From assembly GCF_009796805.1 (NCBI RefSeq), contig NZ_CP047029.1, forward strand, positions 2,990,001 to 3,054,000: a stretch of DNA of 64,000 bases, in the 5' to 3' direction. Positions 9,399 through 20,667 of the stretch are shown one piece after another (the stretch's first letter is position 1; every line of letters starts with the position of its first letter). The notes beneath the pieces are model-generated. The model did not search any database. It was not told the origin of the DNA and saw only the letters and a program-made list of their open reading frames with translations. A program made the position numbers and the translations under genes. This DNA is from Algibacter sp. L1A34 (lineage in GTDB: Bacteria; Bacteroidota; Bacteroidia; Flavobacteriales; Flavobacteriaceae).

Positions 9399-10247
9399 TT
9401 AATTTTTAATTTCAGAATTTAGATCCATAAACTCATAGTCACTAACTACAATAGTTTTTGGCGATTTCTCTAAGGCGACACATGTCATTTTTGCGCTATA
9501 TTTCTTTTTCTTTTTATGAGTCATATCCATTTCCATAACGATACTGTTCTCTGCTTTTTCCATCCATTTCGGATTAAAGCCTTTTTGTGTAGTTTTCAAA
9601 TGATTTCCATATACCTGATTAAAACTAACAGGAGAATCCATAGCCATATACATGGTCATTTCTAATTCATCGTTTTCTACTTTGAAACCTTGACATTCAT
9701 AACCCAATATCGTTTTATTTCCAATTTCTATAAATGTATATTCATCTATATTTGTTTCTTCTTGTTCAGCTACATCTTCAATATCTATAGTTGGATTCTT
9801 AAGAAGCGTACCAGATTTAACATCCTCTGTTTCCATAAAAATTGCCATGATACCTAGTTCTTTGTCAAACACCATAAACATGCCGTTTGCAATAGGGTTA
9901 TCTTCCACTTCTGGCTGAGACCCAAAATACTTGGAACTAGGTTTTAGGTAATAGGTCATATTTACATTGCCTTTTTTATGTTGCATCTGCATGGTGTATT
10001 TCCACTCAAAATCATAGCTTTCTGGTAAAATAGATGGATCTGCCTGAGCACCTTCAAAATCAATATCGAATATCTTATCCATACCTTTTCCTGTCATTTC
10101 AGCTGCTTTATTCGATGTTTTTCTTACAATAACTTCTTCAACAGCTTGCCCTGCTTTTTCAGTTAATTTTTTCCAAAACTGAGCGTGGCTTGTATGGCAG
10201 ATAAATAAAAATACGATGGTAAGTAATAATGGTTTTAGAGTTTTCAT
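9399..10247 (-). CDS. DUF4412-like exported protein
   Basis: Predicted 282-residue protein with a signal peptide (cleavage near SHAQ) and no lipobox. The segment 75-270 (FEWKYTMQMQHKKGNVNMTY, then LGYECQGFKVENDELEMTMYM) resembles DUF4412 proteins, which are periplasmic or outer-membrane-associated and of unknown role. It is the first gene of the operon and lies downstream of the proposed HTCS operator. The next gene starts 12 bases after its stop. Confidence 0.76.
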   Translation of the reverse strand: MKTLKPLLLTIVFLFICHTSHAQFWKKLTEKAGQAVEEVIVRKTSNKAAEMTGKGMDKIFDIDFEGAQADPSILPESYDFEWKYTMQMQHKKGNVNMTYYLKPSSKYFGSQPEVEDNPIANGMFMVFDKELGIMAIFMETEDVKSGTLLKNPTIDIEDVAEQEETNIDEYTFIEIGNKTILGYECQGFKVENDELEMTMYMAMDSPVSFNQVYGNHLKTTQKGFNPKWMEKAENSIVMEMDMTHKKKKKYSAKMTCVALEKSPKTIVVSDYEFMDLNSEIKN

Positions 10248-10354
10248 GATCGTTGTTTTTAGTTTTGGTTGCTAACGCGTTTATTTTTTAGTGTCTTAAT
10301 TCGAAAAAGGCAAACATGCGTATGCATCTTTTTATATATAACTACTGCATGCTT

Positions 10355-10510
10355 TTAAGTTTTAGTTATGGTAATTGTTTTAATAATTTTTCCTTTAGAA
10401 AAAATATTCAAGACATAACTTCCATCTTTTAAATAATCTATATGTAAATTAATTTCTGGTTTTGAAGACAATAGTTCTCCATCAAATATGAGCTTGTCTT
10501 TGTCAAACAT
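10355..10510 (-). pseudogene. Second orphan T9SS sorting-domain-like stub (51 codons)
   Basis: A short ORF whose product ends IDYLKDGSYVLNIFSKGKI followed by IKTITITKT, again the last strands of a type A sorting domain without PNP motif, cargo or signal peptide. In-frame TAA lies a few codons upstream. Its ATG overlaps the proposed -7 box at 10504-10511, so if that promoter is real the stub sits in the leader and cannot start there. Most likely a decayed gene end. The remainder of 10248-10603 holds this stub, the -7 box and the direct repeats; 10248-10354 shows nothing recognisable. Confidence 0.5.
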
Positions 10511-10511
10511 A
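10504..10511 (-). promoter_or_regulatory. Candidate -7 box of the 5579-10247 operon
   Basis: Read on the minus strand the sequence is TATGTTTG, a full match to the Bacteroidota TAnnTTTG box. It lies about 55 bases downstream of the near HTCS repeat and about 257 bases upstream of the first start codon. No good -33 TTTG is seen at the usual distance, which fits an activator-dependent promoter but also a chance match. Confidence 0.4.
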
Positions 10512-10565
10512 TTATTTAACAATTAATTTGATGTAAAACTATAGTAAGGTGGCTAGAAGGCTTAT

Positions 10566-10601
10566 AAACTATGTAACAAAGTGTTTAAACTATGTAACAA
10601 A
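10566..10601 (-). promoter_or_regulatory. Candidate HTCS operator: 15-bp direct repeat, 21-bp period
   Basis: On the minus strand, TTTGTTACATAGTTT occurs twice without mismatch (10587-10601 and 10566-10580), start-to-start 21 bases, i.e. two helical turns. Such phased direct repeats are the usual binding pattern for AraC-type DNA-binding domains. The pair lies just after the HTCS stop codon and upstream of the neighbouring operon, so binding by that HTCS is the simplest inference. Confidence 0.65.
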
Positions 10602-10603
10602 CG

Positions 10604-13600
10604 CTATTTTATATAGTTGGCTGGAGAAACATTATAAGCGTCCTTAAAACATTTACTGAAGTAAGAAACAGAGTTAAAACCTACGCTGTAAGCAATTTCA
10701 CTTATAGTAAGTTGCGATGCTTTTAATAATGGAAGCGATGCTTTTAAACGTTGGCTTTTTATAAATTCTGAAGTGGTTAAACCTGTTAATGCTTTTAATT
10801 TTCGGTGCAGTTGCATTCTACTCATTAACATATTTTTGCTTAAAAGCTCTGAATTAAAATCGGTATTCGTAATGTTTTTATTTAAAACTTCTTTTAGTTT
10901 TTTTAGAAATTGTTGGTCTACAGAAGTGGTTTTAATATCGCTTAGATTAAAAGAATTGCTATAACGTTGTTGTAGTTGTTGACGTAATTCAATTAATTTT
11001 TCAACACGTATTTTAAGTTTATTATTATTAAATGGTTTTGTAATATAATCGTCGGCTCCAGTTTTTAAGCCAATAATTTCATTTTTATCGCCACTTTTGG
11101 CAGTAAGTAGAATAATAGGGATATGGCTTGTACGTTCGTCTAATTTTAGGGTATTGCAAAGTTCAATACCACTAATTCTTGGCATCATAATATCGCTAAT
11201 AATGATGTCCGGTATGTATTTTAAAGCATTTGCAATGCCTTGTTCACCATCTGTAGCTTTTTTTATCGTATAATCCTGTTCGAAAATAGAGCTTATAAAT
11301 TGCCTAATATCCTCGTCATCTTCAACAATAAGTAGTAATGGTTTATTTTTATTATTTTTTGTTTTTGAAATTGGTTCTATGGTATTTGGACTATTTTGGA
11401 TAACAGGATTCTCTACTGTTTGAAGTTCAATAATTTCTGATGAATTATAAAACGAACGTTCTATGGGTAGTGTTACAGTAAACTGAATTTCATCATCATT
11501 CATGGTATGCGCGATGATGTTTCCATGAGACAATGTCACTAATTCTTTAACGAGTGATAAACCAATACCAACACCATCTGCAGTTTTGTTATTTTGATAA
11601 TACCGAGTGAATAATTTATTTAGTTCTTCTTCTGGTACTGTATTTCCATTATTGATTACCGAAATAATAATTTGACCATTTTGTACAATAGCTTCAAAAT
11701 GAATCTTTCCATTTTTTGGTGTATATTTTACCGCATTGGATAATAAATTGATTATAATTTTTTCAATGACATCTTTATCAAACCAGGCATCATTAATGGT
11801 TTTCATTTGATGTGTAAATACAATGTTTTTTTCTTTAGTTTTAAATTGAAAAGCAGCAATAAGTTGCTTAAGCAATACGGTTAAATTTCCTTTAGAAACT
11901 GATAAATTTAAATTTCCTGTTTCAAGTTTTGACAAATCCAGTAATTGATCAACAAGATTTAAAAGGCGTTGCGAATTGCGTTGAACAAGTGTTAACTCTT
12001 TTTTATCTTTATTTGAAAGTTTAGGGTTGCTTAATTGGTTTTCAATGGGGCCTGAAATTAAAGTGAGTGGCGTTCGAAATTCATGAGATAGATTTGTATA
12101 TAATCGTGTTTTAAATTCATTAAGTTTCTTTAAGCGTTTGGTTTCTTCATGTTCAAATTTCAATTTCATTTTCATGTACCAACGCCATTTTAAATAATAA
12201 TATATGGCATAAGATAGAAGTGCAAACAAAAATATATAAATGCAAATGGCAAGTGTACTCAAGTACCAGGGTTGTTTTATTGTAAATGTATAGGTCGCAG
12301 GCGTTTCATTCCAAACACGATCGTAACTACATGAAATAACTTTAAAAGTATAGGTGTTGGGTGGTAAATTTGTATAATGTGCTATGTTGTTATTTCCAGA
12401 CTCAATCCAATCAACATCATGGTTTATCAATTGATACTTAAATAAATTACGTGCTGGTTGTGAAAAGTGAAGACTTGAAAAAGTAAATGTTACGGTATTT
12501 TCATGATCTTGTAATTTCGAATTTTTAATTAATGGACGCACTTTCGAGAAGACTTCAAATTTAGAGATAATGGTTTTTGGTTTTATGGTATTGTAAGTAA
12601 GGTTTTCTGGATGAAACCAATTAATGCCTTCTAAACCTCCAAAAAACAAATTACCTTTCTTATCTTTAAAATAAGCTCCTGTATTGAATTCACTACTCTG
12701 AAGACCATCAAAAACACTGAAATTCTCAAAACTTTTAGCATTTTCCGAAGCATTAAAACAACTCAATCCGTTATTAGTACTTAACCAAAGTTTACCTTTA
12801 TTATCTGGTAAGATACCATAAACAACATCGTTTGGAAGTCCGTCTTTTTCAGTATAGGTTTTAGTGGTGTTTTTGGTAATATCATATTCCTTTAATCCAG
12901 CACCATTGGTTCCAATCCATAGAAAATTATTATAAGCGTAAAGCGATTTAATTTTCTGGTCTATACCATTAAGTTTGGTAATTTTATTTGTGGTTGTATT
13001 CAATTTAAAAACACCGTTATTATCTGTTCCTATCCAAATAATTCCGTTATCTGATTTTACTAAGGTTTTTATATTATTAGAAGTTAGAGCCGAATTCTCC
13101 CTATTGTATTCTTTTATAATGCCTTTGTTTTTGTCGAATAATATAATGCCATGGAGTTCTGTGCATAACCATTTTTGGGTTGGAGATTCATTTATAATCT
13201 GCCAGATTGTAAAGTTTTCTAACTCTGAATATGATTTCAAATTCCCTGAAGCATCCATAGTATTGAGTCCATGTGCTTGATGGCCAATCCATAATTCGTT
13301 GTAGTTGGAGTTAAGACTAACAATTCTGTTACTAGAGAGTTTAGAATTATCAGACGTAAAGGTTCTGTAAGTTTCTGCTCTTATATCAAAATAGGTTAAA
13401 CCTTTACCAGAGGTGCCAATCCAAAGGTTTTCATTAACATCCGTAGTTATACTTCTTACCATATCTACATTAACACTTTTTGGAACTTGATTGTTTGTTA
13501 ATATATTGAATTTTATTAAATGCTCGTCATAATAACTAGCCCCTGTACCATCAGAACCAAACCAGATTATCCCAGTTTTATCTTCATATAGTGATAAGAT

Positions 13601-14536
13601 ATCATTATAATGAATAGCAAACGGGTTATTTTTGTTAGCCTTAAAATTGGTTACTTTATTGGTTTTGTTGTTTATTAAATACACCCCATTGCCATAAGTT
13701 GCAATCCAGAGTCTACCTTTTTTATCTACTAATAAATCTTCTATATTTAAATTTTCGGGCAGATTTGTATTATTGTATTTTTTGAATTCGTTACTATTTA
13801 GTGGTTTAAAAAACAAGCCTTTGCCATAGGTTCCTAACCAGGCATCACCGTTCGTGGTTTTCTCTAGAACGCTAAAACTAGTGTTGGATGATTCGTTTAT
13901 TTTTTCATATGAATTATTGCTATTGATTTTATAGATATTATTAGCAGCTGCAACAATCAAATCATTTTCTATTTCAATATAATCGTAAATTGTTCTAAAT
14001 CTATCGTCATGTTTTAAAATTTGAATGGTATCATTAGTTTCGGCATCAATTTTTAACAATCCGTTGTCATATAGGCCTATATACATATTTAAATTTTTAT
14101 CCTGAAAAATGGAACTAGCTGCATGTGGCAATTTAATATGCTTAAAGTTGTCTGTTTTATTTTGATATAACTCAAGCTTTCCCGAGTGAGTAATAATCCA
14201 AAGTTTATTTTGTTTATCTATATATACCTTTCCAAGTTTGCTAAATGTGTTTCTTGTAATATCTTCAAACTGTTTTTCATAATGGATAAAATGTCTGCCA
14301 TCATATTTGTTTAAGCCGTCTTGGGTTGCAAACCATAAATAACCAATACTATCTTGAGCGATACTAATAACGCTGTTTTGTGAAAGTCCATCACGTATAG
14401 ATAATGTGCTAAAAGCAAATTGTTTTGGTATGGTAAGGTCTGTTTTAATTTCTTTTTGACCGTGCATTGAGCAAGTCCAAAATAGTAAACTAAAAAGAAA
14501 AGATATGCACTTGTTTTTAGTGAACATTAATGCCAT
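10604..14536 (-). CDS. Hybrid two-component system regulator (HTCS)
   Basis: One 1310-residue protein carries a whole signalling chain. Domains in order: signal segment; two periplasmic regulator-propeller regions (about 40-650, repeats such as DKKGRLWIATYGNGV); a Y_Y_Y-type beta domain (about 690-750); a membrane segment near 755-785; a histidine kinase with H-box SHEFRTPL near 820 and an ATPase domain with IINLLSNAVKYTP and GVGIGLSLVKEL; a receiver domain near 1065-1180 with LLIVEDDED, phospho-acceptor aspartate in SDIMMP and ITKPF; and an AraC-type HTH at about 1210-1310 ending FSKCFKDAYNVSPANYIK. The family senses extracellular, often carbohydrate, ligands and activates adjacent genes. 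No SusC/SusD pair or glycoside hydrolase is nearby. Alternative start at residue 4. Confidence 0.95.
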   Translation of the reverse strand: MALMFTKNKCISFLFSLLFWTCSMHGQKEIKTDLTIPKQFAFSTLSIRDGLSQNSVISIAQDSIGYLWFATQDGLNKYDGRHFIHYEKQFEDITRNTFSKLGKVYIDKQNKLWIITHSGKLELYQNKTDNFKHIKLPHAASSIFQDKNLNMYIGLYDNGLLKIDAETNDTIQILKHDDRFRTIYDYIEIENDLIVAAANNIYKINSNNSYEKINESSNTSFSVLEKTTNGDAWLGTYGKGLFFKPLNSNEFKKYNNTNLPENLNIEDLLVDKKGRLWIATYGNGVYLINNKTNKVTNFKANKNNPFAIHYNDILSLYEDKTGIIWFGSDGTGASYYDEHLIKFNILTNNQVPKSVNVDMVRSITTDVNENLWIGTSGKGLTYFDIRAETYRTFTSDNSKLSSNRIVSLNSNYNELWIGHQAHGLNTMDASGNLKSYSELENFTIWQIINESPTQKWLCTELHGIILFDKNKGIIKEYNRENSALTSNNIKTLVKSDNGIIWIGTDNNGVFKLNTTTNKITKLNGIDQKIKSLYAYNNFLWIGTNGAGLKEYDITKNTTKTYTEKDGLPNDVVYGILPDNKGKLWLSTNNGLSCFNASENAKSFENFSVFDGLQSSEFNTGAYFKDKKGNLFFGGLEGINWFHPENLTYNTIKPKTIISKFEVFSKVRPLIKNSKLQDHENTVTFTFSSLHFSQPARNLFKYQLINHDVDWIESGNNNIAHYTNLPPNTYTFKVISCSYDRVWNETPATYTFTIKQPWYLSTLAICIYIFLFALLSYAIYYYLKWRWYMKMKLKFEHEETKRLKKLNEFKTRLYTNLSHEFRTPLTLISGPIENQLSNPKLSNKDKKELTLVQRNSQRLLNLVDQLLDLSKLETGNLNLSVSKGNLTVLLKQLIAAFQFKTKEKNIVFTHQMKTINDAWFDKDVIEKIIINLLSNAVKYTPKNGKIHFEAIVQNGQIIISVINNGNTVPEEELNKLFTRYYQNNKTADGVGIGLSLVKELVTLSHGNIIAHTMNDDEIQFTVTLPIERSFYNSSEIIELQTVENPVIQNSPNTIEPISKTKNNKNKPLLLIVEDDEDIRQFISSIFEQDYTIKKATDGEQGIANALKYIPDIIISDIMMPRISGIELCNTLKLDERTSHIPIILLTAKSGDKNEIIGLKTGADDYITKPFNNNKLKIRVEKLIELRQQLQQRYSNSFNLSDIKTTSVDQQFLKKLKEVLNKNITNTDFNSELLSKNMLMSRMQLHRKLKALTGLTTSEFIKSQRLKASLPLLKASQLTISEIAYSVGFNSVSYFSKCFKDAYNVSPANYIK

Positions 14537-17553
<3,017 letters not shown>

Positions 17554-17580
17554 GAATACACTAAAACGTTTTTATATTAT

Positions 17581-17611
17581 AAAAAAAGCATCCGTTTGGG
17601 TGTTTTTTTTT
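17581..17611 (+). terminator. Intrinsic terminator after icd
   Basis: An A run leads into AAGCATCC, a GTTT loop and GGGTGTTTTTTTT: a short stem with some G-T pairs followed by about nine T residues, starting 28 bases after the icd stop. Confidence 0.7.
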
Positions 17612-17710
17612 ATGATTTAAAGTTTTTATTCTTGTATAAAATATTTACTATTCCATTATAAATAGATTAGAGTTCATTGCGTTTTCTAAAGGTATCATTA
17701 TATCTTTTAA

Positions 17711-18193
17711 TTAATAATTTATACTGCGGAAGCCTATTTCACTAACATAATTTGAAATATTTTCATAATAATCTCTTTTAAGCATTATGGCTTCCTCATC
17801 CTTTGGATGATGGTTTAGATAAATTTCAATATCTTTTAAAAAGTAAGAATCTTTGTTTTTTAAATGAACTAAAGCTCTATTCTTTAGAATTTCAGATGTT
17901 TCACCTTCTAAACTAATCGCCTTATTAAAGTTTTCTAAAGCATCATCTAAAAAGTTTAAATTATATAAGGCTATACCTTTTGTTTTAAAAGCTATAGATA
18001 GTGTATCTGTGACCTGAATGGCTAAATTACAATGAGCTATAGATGCTTTGTAGTTTTGTATATCATTAAATGAATTTGCCTTTTTTATATAGTAATTGTA
18101 AACCCTAATCTGTTCTTGTTGGGTAAAATTTGAACCACAATTAAATAATAAAAAAAGCACAACATAAAGGGTGATTTTTTTATATAACTCCAT
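17711..18193 (-). CDS. Small TPR lipoprotein
   Basis: Predicted 160-residue protein. The lipoprotein signal has a cysteine at about 19 (LLFNCGS). Two to three helical tetratricopeptide-like repeats follow (YKASIAHCNLAIQ, AFKTKGIALYNLNFLDDALEN then FNKAISLE). TPRs mediate protein contacts; the partner is unknown. It is monocistronic as far as the spacing shows, 83 bases before the WYL gene's stop on the same strand. Confidence 0.8.
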   Translation of the reverse strand: MELYKKITLYVVLFLLFNCGSNFTQQEQIRVYNYYIKKANSFNDIQNYKASIAHCNLAIQVTDTLSIAFKTKGIALYNLNFLDDALENFNKAISLEGETSEILKNRALVHLKNKDSYFLKDIEIYLNHHPKDEEAIMLKRDYYENISNYVSEIGFRSINY

Positions 18194-18276
18194 CGCTATC
18201 TCTTTTTATTTGGTTGAAGTACAAATAAAAAAAGCAACTAGACAATGCGTGTCCAATATAAAAAGAATATTTATAT

Positions 18277-19260
18277 TTAAATATCAGGGTAGTAGCGTTG
18301 TAAAATAAATTTATGCTGTTCGACTATGGTTTCAATTAACCATTGCGGTTCTATAACTTTTACCCATAAATTAAATTTGAACAGCTCGATGAGAAACTCA
18401 TAATTTGGTTTTAAGGTAACCGAAATTTCACCGAATATATTCTTGTCTGTATAATCTAAAATAACTGTATTCATTTTAACAGGACGACTAATAATAGTTT
18501 GAGAATGATGCAAAGGTTTTGATTCTAAATATTTGAAGTGATGATTGGCAACTTTGATACGTATTGTTTCTGTTTTAATATCATTTTTTAAAATACCAAA
18601 AGCATCTTTAAAATAAATTAACTCATCAAAATAATAAGGATCTTCTACTAAATGATCTGTAATTAAAATGTTAGAAATGCGTTTGTCTAAGCACAATACT
18701 TTTACGCCAATATCTTCATTATAAACTAATAAATACCACGCTTTGTTTGCTTCTTTTATATGCAAAGGCTGAACTGTGGCCTGTTTTATTTCAGAAAAAT
18801 GGTCGTCGTCATACCAGCCTTCATAGTTTATTTTAATATAAACTTTTCTTGCTATAGCTTTAACCAATCCTAAAATGTTGATTTTCGTATTTAATGATGA
18901 TTCTTCGGTTGTGATATAAGGAGACCATTGGCGCTCTTTATGGCTGGCTAAAAACAATTCCATTTTATCAAAAACGGTGCGGTGTGTTTTTGTAATAACA
19001 GATTGGTTTACCATATAATGGCCTTTGTGCCTTATATGTTCAATTTCTACACCAAAAAAGGATTCAATATCTTTTACATCTCGGCTAATTGTTTTCTCAT
19101 TGCTAACCAATAAGCCTTGATATAGTTTATCACCGTCGTGATAATCTAAATATAATGTTTCTAATGTATTGATTATCTCTTGTCTAGACTTACAATTGTT
19201 AATAGAGGTTTTGGTTAAAATTTCATAAATATGAAATTTTCTTATAAAATCAGGTGTCAT
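18277..19260 (-). CDS. WYL-domain transcriptional regulator
   Basis: Predicted 327-residue cytoplasmic regulator. The N-terminal 1-120 (RKFHIYEILT, SRQEIINTLE, TISRDVKDIESFFGVEIEH) resembles a winged-helix DNA-binding part. The region from about 145 to 230 is a WYL domain with the signature KAWYLLVY and the strand pattern VKAIARKVYIKINYEG. WYL domains sense nucleic-acid or nucleotide ligands in several regulators. I chose ATG at 19260 (MTPDFIRKF) over an upstream GTG at 19368, whose extension overlaps the divergent flippase gene and does not look like family sequence. The divergent gene begins 79 bases away. Confidence 0.86.
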   Translation of the reverse strand: MTPDFIRKFHIYEILTKTSINNCKSRQEIINTLETLYLDYHDGDKLYQGLLVSNEKTISRDVKDIESFFGVEIEHIRHKGHYMVNQSVITKTHRTVFDKMELFLASHKERQWSPYITTEESSLNTKINILGLVKAIARKVYIKINYEGWYDDDHFSEIKQATVQPLHIKEANKAWYLLVYNEDIGVKVLCLDKRISNILITDHLVEDPYYFDELIYFKDAFGILKNDIKTETIRIKVANHHFKYLESKPLHHSQTIISRPVKMNTVILDYTDKNIFGEISVTLKPNYEFLIELFKFNLWVKVIEPQWLIETIVEQHKFILQRYYPDI

Positions 19261-19339
19261 CAGTAGGGTTTGAAGTTCTAATGTAATAAAATTTGTTGAA
19301 AATTTACGATATAGTTCTACTTTAGCACAAAAGTGGTAA

Positions 19340-20608
19340 TTGAGTTTATTCAGTAAAAAAGATTTCACGAATGCTAAGTGGTATATTTTAGAAAAAGTAT
19401 GTCAATTAATGATAGGCATTTATATTACGCCTAAAATTTTTAATAGTCTAGGTGCTTTTAATTCTGGAGAATTAGAAATATCTAAAGCTATTGTTGGTGT
19501 GCTAGCACCATTTTTCTTTTTAGGATTATCGGCTATTTGTATTAGGGAATTAGTCTTTAAACCAAAATTAAAAAATTATATCCTGGGTACAACGTTAGTG
19601 CTTCGTTTGGCGAGTTTTTTAATATTGTCGCTTTGCTTATTAATCTATACCTATTTTACAAATACTACCGAAATTACTTTTATTGTTTTAATTCTTGCTT
19701 TTAGTTATTTGTTTAGAATTAGTGATGTTGTAGAGTGTTTTTTTGTAGCTACTAAAGAATATAAATACGTTTTTTTCTGTAAAATTATAACATTAGTAAT
19801 AGTCTTAATTGTTCAATATTACGGAGTAGAGAATAACCTTGGTGCTTTTTATTTTGCGAGTATTTTGTTTTTTGAATTCGCCATACAAACTATTATATAT
19901 TTGGTTATTATAAGGTATTCAAAACAATTAGATCTGTCGAAATTAAAATGGTCTTTTGCAATAGCAAAGGATTTATTAAAATCTGCTTTTCCATTATTAC
20001 TTACTAATTTTATTATTGTTTTTTATTTAGCAATTGACGATTTTTTTATCAATAATTATCTCGGTAATGCAGCTAATGGTGTGTTTTCTGTAGTAGGCTT
20101 TTTAGTGATTTTCATTACCTGGAATATTGGCGCAGCTTTTATTTATGGTTTGTATCCTGCTTTGGCGGAATGCTATTTGATAGATAAGAAGTTATATGCT
20201 AGTCGATTAAAATTTATGATTATAGTGGTAATGATTTTTGGAGTTTCCATTGGTTTATTTTATACTTTTTTTGGCGACTATATTATATCTACACAATATG
20301 ATAAAAGCTTTAGTACAGCCAAACTTCCTTTGCAAATTTTTGGATGGGCACCTCTATTTATTTTTATGGGTATGCTATTTGAAAAGCATTTGGTAAATCA
20401 AAATCAATTAGATCGTAATGTATATCGTTTTATTTTAGGGTGTTGCGTAAATGCTCTATTTTGCTTTTTACTTATCCCTAAATATAAACTCGTTGGTGCA
20501 GCTTTTGCTGTTTTATTAAGTCATTTTATAACCAACATCGTATTTGTTTTTTTATACAAATCTTATAGAAACAATATATGGGCTCTTTTATTTAGTAAAA
20601 CGAAATAA
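19340..20608 (+). CDS. Flippase-like polysaccharide export protein (MOP superfamily)
   Basis: Predicted 422-residue inner-membrane protein with about 12 transmembrane segments, of the Wzx/oligosaccharide flippase type. The N-terminus NAKWYILEKVCQLMIGIYIT matches the first helix of these proteins, and SGELEISKAIVGVLAPFFFLG follows, here split over residues 40-62. The start is TTG at 19340, directly after an in-frame stop; the next ATG (19409) would cut into helix 1. No glycosyltransferase cluster surrounds it, so the substrate is not indicated. Confidence 0.85.
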   Translation: MSLFSKKDFTNAKWYILEKVCQLMIGIYITPKIFNSLGAFNSGELEISKAIVGVLAPFFFLGLSAICIRELVFKPKLKNYILGTTLVLRLASFLILSLCLLIYTYFTNTTEITFIVLILAFSYLFRISDVVECFFVATKEYKYVFFCKIITLVIVLIVQYYGVENNLGAFYFASILFFEFAIQTIIYLVIIRYSKQLDLSKLKWSFAIAKDLLKSAFPLLLTNFIIVFYLAIDDFFINNYLGNAANGVFSVVGFLVIFITWNIGAAFIYGLYPALAECYLIDKKLYASRLKFMIIVVMIFGVSIGLFYTFFGDYIISTQYDKSFSTAKLPLQIFGWAPLFIFMGMLFEKHLVNQNQLDRNVYRFILGCCVNALFCFLLIPKYKLVGAAFAVLLSHFITNIVFVFLYKSYRNNIWALLFSKTK

Positions 20609-20667
20609 TGTTTGTAAATGATTATTAATTAGGTGCTTTTTCTTTATTTTTATAAAAAATTCCCCTA

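Noticed and set aside
19261-19368. Longer WYL regulator starting from GTG
   Set aside because: It would overlap the divergent flippase gene, and the added residues do not resemble the family; ATG 19260 is better.
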